Source: Culex pipiens pallens (Eukaryota; Arthropoda; Insecta; Diptera; Culicidae). Taken from it: DNA of 64,000 nucleotides. Under the pieces are notes generated by a model that saw nothing but the letters and a program-made list of their open reading frames with translations, ran no database searches and was not told where the DNA came from. Of this stretch, positions 46,425-58,868 are shown piece after piece. Numbering within the stretch: position 1 is the stretch's first letter; the number at the start of each line of letters is the position of its first letter. The translations under genes were made by a program, and so were the position numbers. The DNA is taken from the NCBI RefSeq assembly GCF_016801865.2, contig NC_068939.1:181876034-181940033 (forward strand). The letters are read 5' to 3'.

Positions 46425-49400
46425 CCCGGAGTGGCCAGTGCCCTGTGGGAAGGTTCTACCGGGAGGACATTTACGGAACCATACAAATTTGGGCAATATG
46501 GGTATCAAAATTCATGGTTTTTGATACTGGTAATGAAAATGACCATTTTGGCAGGATTGGCCACACCCGGAGTGGCCATTGCCCTGAGGGAAGGTTCTAC
46601 CGGGAGGACATTTACGGAACCATACAAATTTGGGCAATATGGGTATCAAAATTCATGGTTTTTGATACTGGTGATGAAAATGGCCATTTTGGCAGGAATG
46701 GCCACACCCGGAGTGGCCAGTGCCCTGAGGGAAGGTTCTACCAGGAGGACATTTACGGAACCATACGACTTGGGGCAATATGCGTATCAAAATTCATGGT
46801 TTTTGATACTGGTGATGAAAATGGCCATTTTGGCAGGATTGGCCACACCCGGAGTGGCCATTGCCATGAGGGAAGGTTTTACCGGGAGGACATTTACGGA
46901 ACCATACAAATTTGGGCAATATGGGTATCAAAATTCATGGTTTTTGATACTGGTAATGAAAATGGCCATTTTGGCAGGATTGGCCACACCCGGAGTGGCC
47001 ATTGCCCTGAGGGAAGGTTCTACTGGGAGGACATTTACGGAACCATACAAATTTGGGCAATATGGGTATCAAAATTCATGGTTTTTGATACTGGTAATGA
47101 AAATGACCATTTTGGCAGGATTGGCCACACCCGGAGTGGCCATTGCCCTGAGGGAAGGTTCTACCGGGAGGACATTTACGGAACCATACCAATTTGGGGC
47201 AATATGGGTATCAAAATTCATGGTTTTTGATACTGGTAATGAAAATGACCATTTTGGCAGGATTGGCCACACCCGGAGTGGCCATTGCCCTGAGGGAAGG
47301 TTCTACCGGGAGGACATTTACGGAACCATCCAAGAAGTTATTGACGGTAGCCAGAACGGTCACCGGAATACCGAAATTATTGGGAACAATTTGGTAGGAT
47401 ATCGGTCATACCCGGAGTGGCCAGTGCCCTGTGGGAAGGTTCTACCGGGAGGACATTTACGGAACCATACAAATTTGGGCAATATGGGTATCAAAATTCA
47501 TGGTTTTTGATACTGGTAATGAAAATGACCATTTTGGCAGGATTGGCCACACCCGGAGTGGCCATTGCCCTGAGGGAAGGTTCTACCGGGAGGACATTTA
47601 CGGAACCATACAAATTTGGGCAATATGGGTATCAAAATTCATGGTTTTTGATACTGGTGATGAAAATGGCCATTTTGGCAGGAATGGCCACACCCGGAGT
47701 GGCCAGTGCCCTGAGGGAAGGTTCTACCAGGAGGACATTTACGGAACCATACGACTTGGGGCAATATGCGTATCAAAATTCATGGTTTTTGATACTGGTG
47801 ATGAAAATGGCCATTTTGGCAGGATTGGCCACACCCGGAGTGGCCATTGCCATGAGGGAAGGTTTTACCGGGAGGACATTTACGGAACCATACAAATTTG
47901 GGCAATATGGGTATCAAAATTCATGGTTTTTGATACTGGTAATGAAAATGGCCATTTTGGCAGGATTGGCCACACCCGGAGTGGCCATTGCCCTGAGGGA
48001 AGGTTCTACTGGGAGGACATTTACGGAACCATACAAATTTGGGCAATATGGGTATCAAAATTCATGGTTTTTGATACTGGTAATGAAAATGACCATTTTG
48101 GCAGGATTGGCCACACCCGGAGTGGCCATTGCCCTGAGGGAAGGTTCTACCGGGAGGACATTTACGGAACCATACCAATTTGGGGCAATATGGGTATCAA
48201 AATTCATGGTTTTTGATACTGGTAATGAAAATGACCATTTTGACTGGATTGGCCACACCCGGAGTGGCCATTGCCCTGAGGGAAGGTTCTACCGGGAGGA
48301 CATTTACGGAACCATACAAATTTGGGCAATATGGGTATCAAAATTCATGGTTTTTGATACTGGTAATGAAAATGACCATTTTGGCAGGATTGGCCACACC
48401 CGGAGTGGCCATTGCCCTGAGGGAAGGTTCTACCGGGAGGACATTTACGGAACCATACCAATTTGGGGCAATATGGGTATCAAAATTCATGGTTTTTGAT
48501 ACTGGTAATGAAAATGACCATTTTGGCAGGATTGGCCACACCCGGAGTGGCCATTGCCCTGAGGGAAGGTTCTACCGGGAGGACATTTACGGAACCATAC
48601 AAATTTGGGCAATATGGGTATCAAAATTCATGGTTTTTGATACTGGTGATGAAAATGGCCATTTTGGCAGGATTGGCCACACCCGGAGTGGCCAGTGCCC
48701 TGAGGGAAGGTTCTACCAGGAGGACATTTACGGAACCATACGACTTGGGGCAATATGCGTATCAAAATTCATGGTTTTTGATACTGGTGATGAAAATGGC
48801 CATTTTGGCAGGATTGGCCACACCCGGAGTGGCCATTGCCATGAGGGAAGGTTTTACCGGGAGGACATTTACGGAACCATACAAATTTGGGCAATATGGG
48901 TATCAAAATTCATGGTTTTTGATACTGGTAATGAAAATGACCATTTTGGCAGGATTGGCCACACCCGGAGTGGCCATTGCCCTGAGGGAAGGTTCTACTG
49001 GGAGGACATTTACGGAACCATACAAATTTGGGCAATATGGGTATCAAAATTCATGGTTTTTGATACTGGTAATGAAAATGACCATTTTGGCAGGATTGGC
49101 CACACCCGGAGTGGCCATTGCCCTGAGGGAAGGTTCTACCGGGAGGACATTTACGGAACCATACCAATTTGGGGCAATATGGGTATCAAAATTCATGGTT
49201 TTTGATACTGGTAATGAAAATGACCATTTTGACTGGATTGGCCACACCCGGAGTGGCCATTGCCCTGAGGGAAGGTTCTACCGGGAGGACATTTACGGAA
49301 CCATACAGATTTGGGCAATATGGGTATCAAAATTCATGGTTTTTGATACTGGTAATGAAAATGACCATTTTGGCAGGATTGGCCACACCCGGAGTGGCCA

Positions 49401-50645
49401 TTGCCCTGAGGGAAGGTTCTACCGGGAGGACATTTACGGAACCATACCAATTTGGGGCAATATGGGTATCAAAATTCATGGTTTTTGATACTGGTAATGA
49501 AAATGACCATTTTGGCAGGATTGGCCATACCCGGAGTGGCCATTGCCCTGAGGGAAGGTTCTACCGGGAGGACATTTACGGAACCATACAAATTTGGGCA
49601 ATATGGGTATCAAAATTCATGGTTTTTGATACTGGTAATGAAAATGACCATTTTGGCAGGATTGGCCACACCCGGAGTGGCCATTGCCCTGAGGGAAGGT
49701 TCTACCGGGAGGACATTTACGGAACCATACAAATTTGGGCAATATGGGTATCAAAATTCATGGTTTTTGATACTGGTAATGAAAATGTCCATTTTGGCAG
49801 GATTGGCCACACCCGGAGTGGCCATTGCCCTGAGGGAAGGTTCTACCGGGAGGACATTTACGGAACCATACGACTTGGGGCAATATGCGTATCAAAATTC
49901 ATGGTTTTTGATACTGGTGATGAAAATGGCCATTTTGGCAGGATTGGCCACACCCGGAGTGGCCATTGCCCTGAGGGAAGGTTCTACCGGGAGGACATTT
50001 ACGGAACCATACAAATTTGGGCAATATGGGTATCAAAATTCATGGTTTTTGATACTGGTAATGAAAATGACCATTTTGGCAGGATTGGCCACACCCGGAG
50101 TGGCCATTGCCCTGAGGGAAGGTTCTACTGGGAGGACATTTACGGAACCATACAAATTTGGGCAATATGGGTATCAAAATTCATGGTTTTTGATACTGGT
50201 AATGAAAATGACCATTTTGGCAGGATTGGCCACACCCGGAGTGGCCATTGCCCTGAGGGAAGGTTCTACTGGGAGGACATTTACGGAACCATACAAATTT
50301 GGGCAATATGGGTATCAAAATTCATGGTTTTTGATACTGGTAATGAAAATGACCATTTTCGCAAGATTGGCCACACCCGGAGTGGCCATTGCCTTGAGGG
50401 AAGGTTCTACCGGGAGGACATTTACGGAACCATACAAATTTGGGCAATATGGGTATCAAAATTCATGGTTTTTGATACTGGTAATGAAAATGACCATTTT
50501 GGCAGGATTGGCCACACCCGGAGTGGCCATTGCCCTGAGGGAAGGTTCTACCGGGGGAAATTAATCGAACCATACGACTTGGGGCAATATGGGTATCAAA
50601 ATTCATGGCTTTTGAAACTTGTAATGAAAATGGCCATTTTGGGGC
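46425..50645 (+). repeat. 141-bp satellite array, ~30 units, with ~986-bp higher-order copies
   Basis: Each unit contains GGCCACACCCGGAGTGGCC, CCCTGAGGGAAGG, GGGAGGACATTTACGGAACC and TATCAAAATTCATGG. Successive CCACACCCGG starts at 46561 and 46702 give 141 bp. A head-derived stretch (CCAAGAAGTTATTGACGG) is at about 46346 and again at about 47331, and distinctive units recur 985-990 bp apart. Because 141 is 47 codons, two + frames stay open for hundreds of codons. I treat these as non-coding. Confidence 0.95.
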
Positions 50646-50654
50646 ATTTTCATT

Positions 50655-51690
50655 AATGTCCCCCCGGTAGAACCTTCCCGAGGGCACTGGCCACTCCGGG
50701 TGTGGCCAATCCAGTCAAAATGGCCATTTTCATTATCAGTTTCAAAAACCATGAATTTTGATACCCATATTGCCCCAAGTCGTATGGTTCGATTAATGTC
50801 CCCCCGGTAGAACCTTCCCGAGGGCACTGGCCACTCCGGGTGTGGCCAATCCAGTCAAAATGGCCATTTTCATTATCAGTTTCAAAAACCATGAATTTTG
50901 ATACCCATATTGCCCCAAGTCGTATGGTTCGATTAATGTTCCCCCGGTAGAACCTTCCCGAGGGCACTGGCCACTCCGGGTGTGGCCAATCCAGTCAAAA
51001 TGGCCATTTTCATTATCAGTTTCAAAAACCATGAATTTTGATACCCATATTGCCCCAAGTCGTATGGTTCGATTAATGTCCCCCCGTAGAACCTTCCCGA
51101 GGGCACTGGCCACTCCGGGTGTGGCCAATCCAGTCAAAATGGCCATTTTCATTATCAGTTTCAAAAACCATGAATTTTGATACCCATATTGCCCCAAGTC
51201 GTATGGTTCGATTAATGTCCCCCCGGTAGAACCTTCCCGAGGGCACTGGCCACTCCGGGTGTGGCCAATCCAGTCAAAATGGCCATTTTCATTATCAGTT
51301 TCAAAAACCATGAATTTTGATACCCATATTGCCCCAAGTCGTATGGTTCGATTAATGTTCCCCCGGTAGAACCTTCCCCAGGGCACTGGCCACTCCGGGT
51401 GTGGCCAATCCAGTCAAAATGGCCATTTTCATTATCAGTTTCAAAAACCATGAATTTTGATACCCATATTGCCCCAAGTCGTATGGTTCGATTAATGTCC
51501 CCCCGGTAGAACCTTCCCGAGGGCACTGGCCACTCCGGGTGTGGCCAATCCAGTCAAAATGGCCATTTTCATTATCAGTTTCAAAAACCATGAATTTTGA
51601 TACCCATATTGCCCCAAGTCGTATGGTTCGATTAATGTTCCCCCGGTAGAACCTTCCCCAGGGCACTGGCCACTCCGGGTGTGGCCAATA
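50655..51690 (-). repeat. 140-bp satellite array, eight units, inverted
   Basis: Orientation flips at about 50650. The units are a distinct subtype, reading in reverse complement CCCTCGGGAAGG, GGGGGGACATTAATCGAACC and GACTGGATTGGCCACAC. The period is 140 bp (starts at about 50660, 50800 and 50940). One unit near 51085 lacks a C. Confidence 0.94.
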
Positions 51691-52245
51691 TCCTATAAAT
51701 GTGGTCCCAAGCCCATTGCCCCAAATCATTCTGGTCCGGTGAACGTCCTTACAATCTTCATAAGAACAGAATTCCTTCCAATTTAGTGCACAAACTGTGT
51801 CTTTCAATGTGTGCGTGTGTGTGTGTGAGCAATAAAATTACCACCGTGGATCCGTCTTTGACGAAACCTCGTAAGGTACTGAAATTTTCTAAGGCTATCT
51901 GTTAGCTTAAATAGTTCGCATGCAATGTGGCAACATGGTGCAAATTTTGCCTTGTCTCTTGCTTTCGTGGAACTGTCATGCGAGAATGTTGCACCACTGT
52001 TGCCACATTTCATGCGAACTATTTAAGCTAACAGATAGCCTTAGAAAATTTCAGTACCTTACGAGGTTTCGTCAAAGACGGATCCGCGGTGGTAATTTTA
52101 TTGCTCAGACACACACAACCCACACATTAATAGACACAGGTTGTGCACCAACTCGGGAGGAATTCTGTTCTAATGAAGATAGAACGGTCACCCGAAAACC
52201 AGAATGATTTGGGGCAATGGTGTTGGGACTTAACATTTAGGATAT
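51690..52245. other. Two element heads meeting head-to-head
   Basis: Sequence homologous to 46200-46345 occurs twice in opposite orientation. Shared parts are AACTATTTAAGCTAA, TTTCGTCAAAGACGGATCC, TAATTTTATTGCTCA and a CA tract. The centre (about 51945-51995) is a short unpaired spacer flanked by GGCAACATGGTGCA and TGCACCACTGTTGCC. Three short frames here are chance. Confidence 0.8.
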
Positions 52246-52975
52246 TGGCCACACCCGGAGTGGCCATTGCCCTGAGGGAAGGTTCTCCCGGGAGGACATT
52301 TACGGAACCATACAGATTTGGGCAATATGGGTATCAAAATTTATGGTTTTTGATACTGGTAATGAAAATGGCCATTTGACAAGATTGGCCACACCCGGAG
52401 CGGCCATTGCCCTGAGGGCAGGTTCTCCCGGGAGGACATTTACGGAACCATACAAATTGGGGCAATATGGGTATCAAAATTCATGGTTTTTGAAACTGAT
52501 AATGAAAATGGCCATTTTGACTGGATTGGCCACACCTGGAGTGGCCAGTGCCCTCGGGAAGGTTCTACCGGGGGGCATTAATCGTACCATACGACTTGGG
52601 GCAATATGGGTATCAAAATTCATGATTTTTTAAACTGGTAATGAAAATGGCCATTTTGACTGGATTGGCCACACCCGGAGTGGCCAGTGCCCTCGGGAAG
52701 GTTCTACCGGGGGGCATTAATCGTACCATACGACTTGGGGCAATATGGGTATCAAAATTCATGATTTTTGAAACTGGTAATGAAAATGGCCATTTTGACC
52801 GGATTGGCCATACCCGGAGTGGCAATTGCCCTCGGGAAGGTTCTCCCGGGGGGACATTAATCGAACTATTCGACTTGGGGCAATATGGGTACCAAAATTC
52901 ATGGTTTTTGATACTGGACATGAAAATTACCATTTTGATTGGACATTTTCCGAACCATACTTGTTTTGGCAATTT
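52245..52975 (+). repeat. Short forward satellite array, about five units
   Basis: Units of both subtypes occur in + orientation: first CTGAGGGAAGG types, then CTCGGGAAGG types. They end near 52975, where the tail sequence of the element begins. Confidence 0.9.
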
Positions 52976-53454
52976 ATTTCCACAGAGGTGCCAAAGATTG
53001 AAAACATTTTATAGGAATAAATTATTTAGGATTAAATACATAGGCAATGTTTTAAAAATATAAAATAAAATAGAATATTTTTTAGGAGTTTTGTACAAAG
53101 TTCTTTGTCATATTGGTCATGTAGAACATAACCACCTGCACCTTTTTCGATGAAAAATACGTTCTTTCGGAATTCTGAGTACGCCATCAAATCGGGCGTC
53201 TAATTTTACATAAAAGTCTCTTTGACACCAAATTTCTATCTCATCACCGTTTCAGGCTGCAAATTATTGAAAAACACCTCTTTTTTCGCATGCTCAAAAT
53301 GGATGGCGTCGTACCGCCCCTCCGTCACGAGATATCAAAACCTCGGATTCGTGATCAGGGACAAAAGTTACCCCTTAGGACAAAGTTTCACGCAAATCGA
53401 AGAGGGGTCAGGGCAACTTTTTCCGATTTCGTGTGAGTTGGTAGAGAATTACCC

Positions 53455-55200
53455 GATTATGATAATTAAAAAAAACGACAATTTTACATATATTTCTAAA
53501 CTAATATTTATTTATTTTTTCTGAAAATCTCAACATTTTCACAAAGCTTCGTATTTTTAAAGTGTACTTATTTTTCAAGTTTTATCAAAATGCGTTTCAA
53601 GTGATCGTAATTTTTCATACATTTTACAAAAATCAAATTTTTGAAAATGGAACAAAAAACCTTTTTTCCAAAAATACAAAAAAAATAATTGCCGAAATGT
53701 ACAAAATACGTAGTCTTGTTGGATGTTTGAGCCTGCTATAACAAATTGCATACCTTTCCAAAGTTAATTTTGTTAAATACTAATGAATTTCACAAAACTA
53801 TGTATTTTTGAAAATGTACTTAAATGTGACGGGAGCGAATGACTAATAGGCTTGAAGTTTCCCTAATAAAATCAACAACAGCAACTAAAAATTTTAACTT
53901 TTTGCAATATGGGTAGCCAATGATCTACAATTTTTTCTGCATTTCGAAAGTAATCATTCATTATTTCAAATACTAAAAAATTACTTAAAATTTTAGTTTT
54001 TTTACAATATCATCAAATGGTCCTGAAATTTTAATACAAAGTAAAAATAAGGGTTTTTTGAAAATACTCAAAACTTTCTCAATTATTTTCATGTGAGTTT
54101 GAGATAAAAACAAGTACTATTTTTGAAATTACGAAAAATATAGTTAGCAAATAATCAAAATATTTTTTTCCAGAAATCCATGATAATTTGTTCTTTTTGA
54201 AAAGTACAATGCGTAGTTTTGTAAAATGTTTGAGAAGGGGAATTAAATAAAATATGTTTTGCAATTGTATGGAAAATTTACGATGATTTGATGCCGATAT
54301 TGCAAGCACTACAATTTTGAGTATATTTTCGAAAATATGTAGTTTTGTGAAAATTTTTAAAAAAGTATTATTACTTTCAAAAAGTATGAAAAAATCCGTG
54401 TATTGGATTGTAAAAATATTAAATGATCAGTACTTTTTTTTAAGAATACGAAGCTTTGTGAACAATTTAAGTATTTTACATTCCAAATGTTTTAAAATTG
54501 CCGATCTTTTGATACTAATACAGATTTTTTCAGTATATTTTGTTTAATACGTAGTTCTGTTAAATTCTGATATATTTTTCATAAAAAAAAATTATGAGAA
54601 ATAGAAAATTTATAAATTTATCAGTCTAGTTTTGATGAGGAACATACACTAGAGTCTATTGAAACTCCATTGGAAAGCTCAAGAAAAATTACTTTAAAAA
54701 AAAACAGGATAAAATACGCTTTTTTTAATTTTTATGTAATGCAAACTTGTTTGCATAAATTTTATAATCATATCGATTAAAAAATTAGAAGCAAAAAATC
54801 GAATAATAAAATCGCTTGCAAATGTACAATGTACATGTACATTACCTTTGTGAATTGCTTTCTTTAATATTTAAAAAAGGTTTTTTTTTACTTTCAGATG
54901 ATAGGCTGGTTCTGGAAAAAAACATGTCTGCTTTTTCTTTTTTTTCTAAATCGATCAGTTTCATAAGAACTAAAACATTAAAAATTGGACCAATAGTTTC
55001 CAAAAACTCCGTTATTTTTCTAAATAAGTTTTCAATGTCTACTAAAATTGATTTAAAAATATTTAAAAAAATTGTTTGGGGAACTTAAATTTTTGTGAAA
55101 AAATGTTAATCAGAACAAGATATATATTTTCAAATATCTTAATGCATTAATTTACCTCAAAAATAAAATTAAGGAGATTTTAACGAAAAATTACATGCTA
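53455..55200. other. A+T-rich sequence with a recurrent TACGTAGTTTTGT-like motif
   Basis: Variants ATACGTAGTCTTG, TGCGTAGTTTTGTAAAA, TATGTAGTTTTGTGAAAA and TACGTAGTTCTGT recur every 100-300 bp. Related motifs occur before the foldback at 44740-44920. No gene is visible. Confidence 0.5.
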
Positions 55201-56267
55201 AATTTTTAAATCAAACTGCTGGTTACAGTCCAAAACCAAAAATCCACTCCATTCAAATCAACTGTTCCGCCCACAAGATTTGCGTCCGCGAGTTATCCCC
55301 TTTCCTAGATGGAAAGGGGTTGCTTTCAGCAATAAAACAATCTGGTCACAAAGTGTTGTCCGATTCGGATCCTTTCCAACAAACCCCCCCTCCACCTCCC
55401 TCCCTCCCTCGTTGTCACGACCAGTCGTGTAATTGTTGCAAATGGGAAACTCGCGTACGGATCCGAAAAACCCGCGGACCCCGGCGAACCCGTCCGTGTA
55501 TTAATATAACATGTTTAAATTAATACAAAGCCTCTTATACTCCGGCTCCCTTGGAATCTGCTTCTTTCTTTGTGGCACCCCCTCATAAAATCATTTCGGA
55601 GTCGTTTTTTTTCGGTTGTTGTCCAGTAACCGGAAACTTCGCCACCCTTCAAAAGGATTTTTTCGTGTTCAACTTTTCGGGCCATGTGGTGAACAGACTC
55701 AAAGTAGGCCGGTCGACGGGAGGATCGCGCCAAAATCGCGAGCTTATCCAAGCAACCCTTTTTTTTTTGTTCCACCACCAACACCGTCGCCCACTTGGAT
55801 GGCCTTTGGCTCCTACTGTTGATGCTGATCTCGTGTGCGTGTGTGTGTGTGTGATGTGGTGGTGGGAGGATGTTTCTCTTCTTTGCGGTGCAATTCATTT
55901 TTCTCCTTCTTCTGGAAAAGATTCGGGTTTTTTTTTGCTTTGCTTTGCTGTAACGTTTTGGAGGTTTAACTTTTTTTGCGTCCCTTTTCTGTTCAGTTTT
56001 CCTCGATTTTTCCTCAAAGCGGGTTCGGACGGTCAAACAAATTGTGCGAGGTTTTGGCAAGGTGGGAGGTGTGGGAGGTATAATAAAATAATACATTATA
56101 TATGCCCTTGCTCGCTTCGGACTACAAAGTGAATGAGTTCAACGGAAAATGTGATTTGCTCAATTGTTTCGGGGCGCTAGGGTTTGCGAAACGGAACAAA
56201 AATGGAATTGAACTTTGCACAGATCAAATCAAAATGTTCTAGAGTTGATTAATTCTCGCTTACTTTT
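55201..56267. other. Unique island, no supported gene
   Basis: Mixed composition with a CTCCCTCCCTCC run (55395) and a TG run (55836). Frames of 193 codons occur on both strands over the same bases, which argues against either being real, and the + frame runs through the TG tract. Confidence 0.5.
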
Positions 56268-56925
<658 letters not shown>

Positions 56926-57009
56926 CTGAAATTTGTGACCAAACAACTCATTGAAGAGTTAATGATAGAGATGACAATATTGTAGGACAAAAATGGATAC
57001 TCTCTAAAG

Positions 57010-58179
57010 CAGGGGTGCCCAAAGTATGGCCCGTGGGCCAAACGTGGCCCGCGAGGTGATATTTTGTGGCCCGCGAACCCATTTTGAATGATGATGTAAA
57101 AAGGCCCGTTGACCACTTGTAAAGTGATTTTATACTTTTTCAAAATTATGGTTTATTTTATGCTTTTATATGCTAATCTTTTTAAATTTTTTGTTGATAA
57201 AATAAAACTTATGATTTATCAATATTTTGAACCCCACTTTCGGATACAAATAATATGTTCAAAATATATCATAATTAAAACAATTTCACACGTTTCAAAG
57301 TGAGTGAAACTAGTAAATGTCGTCAAAACTTTCATAAAAACATTTTTAGAAATATCATAAAGACGTTCAAGTTTGACTTAGGTAGAATTCTCTAATAGTT
57401 GCAAAAATAAAAGTTTTCTTTATTAATTTGCAAGTCACCCTTTAACTTACATTCAACTTCCTTAGGGATTGGAACTCATTACAGTTAGATAATGAATCTG
57501 ATTGACTATCAACTGATTCAGGCAGACAAAATGTGGAAATCGGAGGATCAAGTTTGCAGAAAATATTTTACAAAGCTTTCTCCGCCATTATTAAAAAATT
57601 GACTCGAAAAACCAGGAGCAAAAATATATTTTCAAAAAACTTAAAAAAAATTAAGAGTATTCCGCTGAAATTAATTAAATATGCATTCCTTTGCATTTAA
57701 AATCATTTGAGCATGTTTGGGTTTATTAAAAATAATTTGAATTTTAGTGAATTTTCGTTGAAATAAATAAATGTTGTTTCGCTTTTTTTTGAAAATAATG
57801 ATTTCAGGTTAACTATACGGAAAAATTCTGGATCTCAACGATTTTTCATTAGCCACTCATAACTTATAGAAGAATTGTTCAACATGTAATGTCACCACAA
57901 TTTTCGAAATATAAAAACAAAACTTTTTTTTTTGAAAACACAAGTACATTCAGCTAAGAACTTTTTTTTCAAATACCAGAAACAACAATACCGACAGAAA
58001 CTCGTTATTTTGTGGTTTCTATTATTTTGAAAAGACATTAAAAAAAAAACAGAAATGTCCGATTTTTTACATAACAATAACGTAATTTTTTTTTTTAACA
58101 ACCTTTTTTGCAAATATGGCCCGCAAGCTCATTTGAGCTTCAAATTTGGCCCGGCCTTCAAAAACTTTGAGCACCCCTG
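57010..58179. mobile_element. Non-autonomous hAT element with 8-bp target duplication
   Basis: The left tip CAGGGGTGCCCAAAGT and the right tip ACTTTGAGCACCCCTG are inverted repeats. CTCTAAAG is perfect on both sides (57002-57009 and 58180-58187), the 8-bp duplication typical of hAT. TGGCCCG motifs occur several times just inside both ends, as expected for transposase-binding subterminal repeats. The 1170-bp interior has no transposase; part of it (about 57590-57790) resembles the 329-794 MITE family. Confidence 0.9.
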
Positions 58180-58377
58180 CTCTAAAGAAATAAAATATTT
58201 CTTGTTTAACTTTTTACAAATAAAAATATTTGTACAACATATTTTTTTGAAAAATTTCATTAACTTCAAAAAATTAAACTATCCAAAATTTCCGTACTAA
58301 ATAAAATCAATATTTTCAAATATACTCTGACCCTTGAAAAGTCCCTGAAACACTTATATTTGAACATACTTGAATTC

Positions 58378-58640
58378 GTCTGCCTGTGTGGATCCATCGG
58401 ACCGCGCGCTGGACTCACAATCCAGAGGTCGCTGGTTCGAATCCCGAGGCGGACGCAAAAAATTCTAAGTGTAAATATAGGTATTCGGTGCCCTCTCCCC
58501 GTGCTATACCTTCACACTTAGGAGACCCGGGAGGCGGAGTCTTGTCGCAAAAAGAACGATACACACCTGTGGATCCGTTGACGAAACCGCAAGGTTTAAG
58601 AGGGCCACATTATAAGGTGTTACGTCGATTCCGTTCCGTT
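58378..58640 (+). mobile_element. tRNA-derived SINE
   Basis: 58378-58455 folds like a tRNA. The acceptor strands GTCTGCC and GGCGGAC pair over 7 bp. The anticodon stem CTGGA/TCCAG encloses CTCACAA, and the B box is GGTTCGAATCC. The T stem has mismatches, so this is a SINE head rather than a working gene. About 185 bp of unrelated body follows. TTGAATT near both ends may be a short target duplication. The body contains GTGGATCCGTTGACGAAACC, closely related to sequence in the satellite element heads. Confidence 0.78.
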
Positions 58641-58868
58641 GAATTTGTTTAAAATCTGAAATCAAAGATAGATTTTTTGGAAAAAGTGATTTTTTAAGAA
58701 AAAAAAAACAACATGCAAAATATCCTAAAAACAATTATGGGTACATTATCAAATCTGCAATTGTAAAAGAAAAAAATAAATTTTGACAAAATTCTCCGGG
58801 AAATTTGTGAGTCTCTTAATTCCCGGAAAGTTCGATCAAGACTTCCGGGAATTTCGATACTGATAAAT

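Larger units (their letters stand above)
46091..53142 (+). mobile_element. Helentron/HINE-like composite element carrying 140/141-bp satellite arrays
   Basis: The left tip is GACAAAGGACTTTGTC. The matching inverted repeat GTACAAAGTTCTTTGTC sits at 53093-53109, followed by the stem-loop GGTCATGTAGAACATAACC (53115-53133) and the end ACCTGCACC. Both flanks are T-runs. The inverted copy that begins at 61228 has the same right tip followed by T's and then unrelated sequence, so the tip is real. The interior holds a head region with a CA tract, a 141-bp array in + orientation, an inverted 140-bp array, two heads meeting as a palindrome, and a short forward array. No Rep or helicase domain is seen, so it is non-autonomous. 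The class is inferred from structure; ends and insertion are directly visible. Confidence 0.75.
45040..53454. mobile_element. Foldback element (copy 2) split by a 7-kb insertion
   Basis: The left tip GGGTAATCCTCCGCCAACTC and the right tip (reverse complement GGGTAATTCTCTACCAACTC) bound it. The left arm runs to about 45686. After a 76-nt loop the right arm runs to a T-run at 46084-46090, is interrupted, and resumes at TTTTTCGATGAAAAATACG (53143). Removing the insert leaves about 1.36 kb matching the element at 29175. The copy at about 30207 shows the uninterrupted T-run, fixing the insertion point. Confidence 0.87.

Noticed and set aside
46431..50656. Frames of 260-495 codons with 47-residue repeats
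   Set aside because: They follow from a 141-bp satellite period. Two overlapping frames are equally open, there is no splice or start context, and the family moves as part of a non-coding element.
46425..51690. CRISPR-like regular repeat array
   Set aside because: The units are 140-141 bp direct satellite repeats with no short repeat/unique spacer alternation, in an animal genome.
55515..56132. 193-codon frames on both strands
   Set aside because: They overlap on opposite strands. The + frame runs through a TG tract and low-complexity F/C/V stretches, and neither resembles a known protein.
58378..58455. Functional tRNA gene (anticodon CAC by position)
   Set aside because: The T stem has mismatches and a SINE-like body and possible short target duplication follow, so it is better explained as a SINE.
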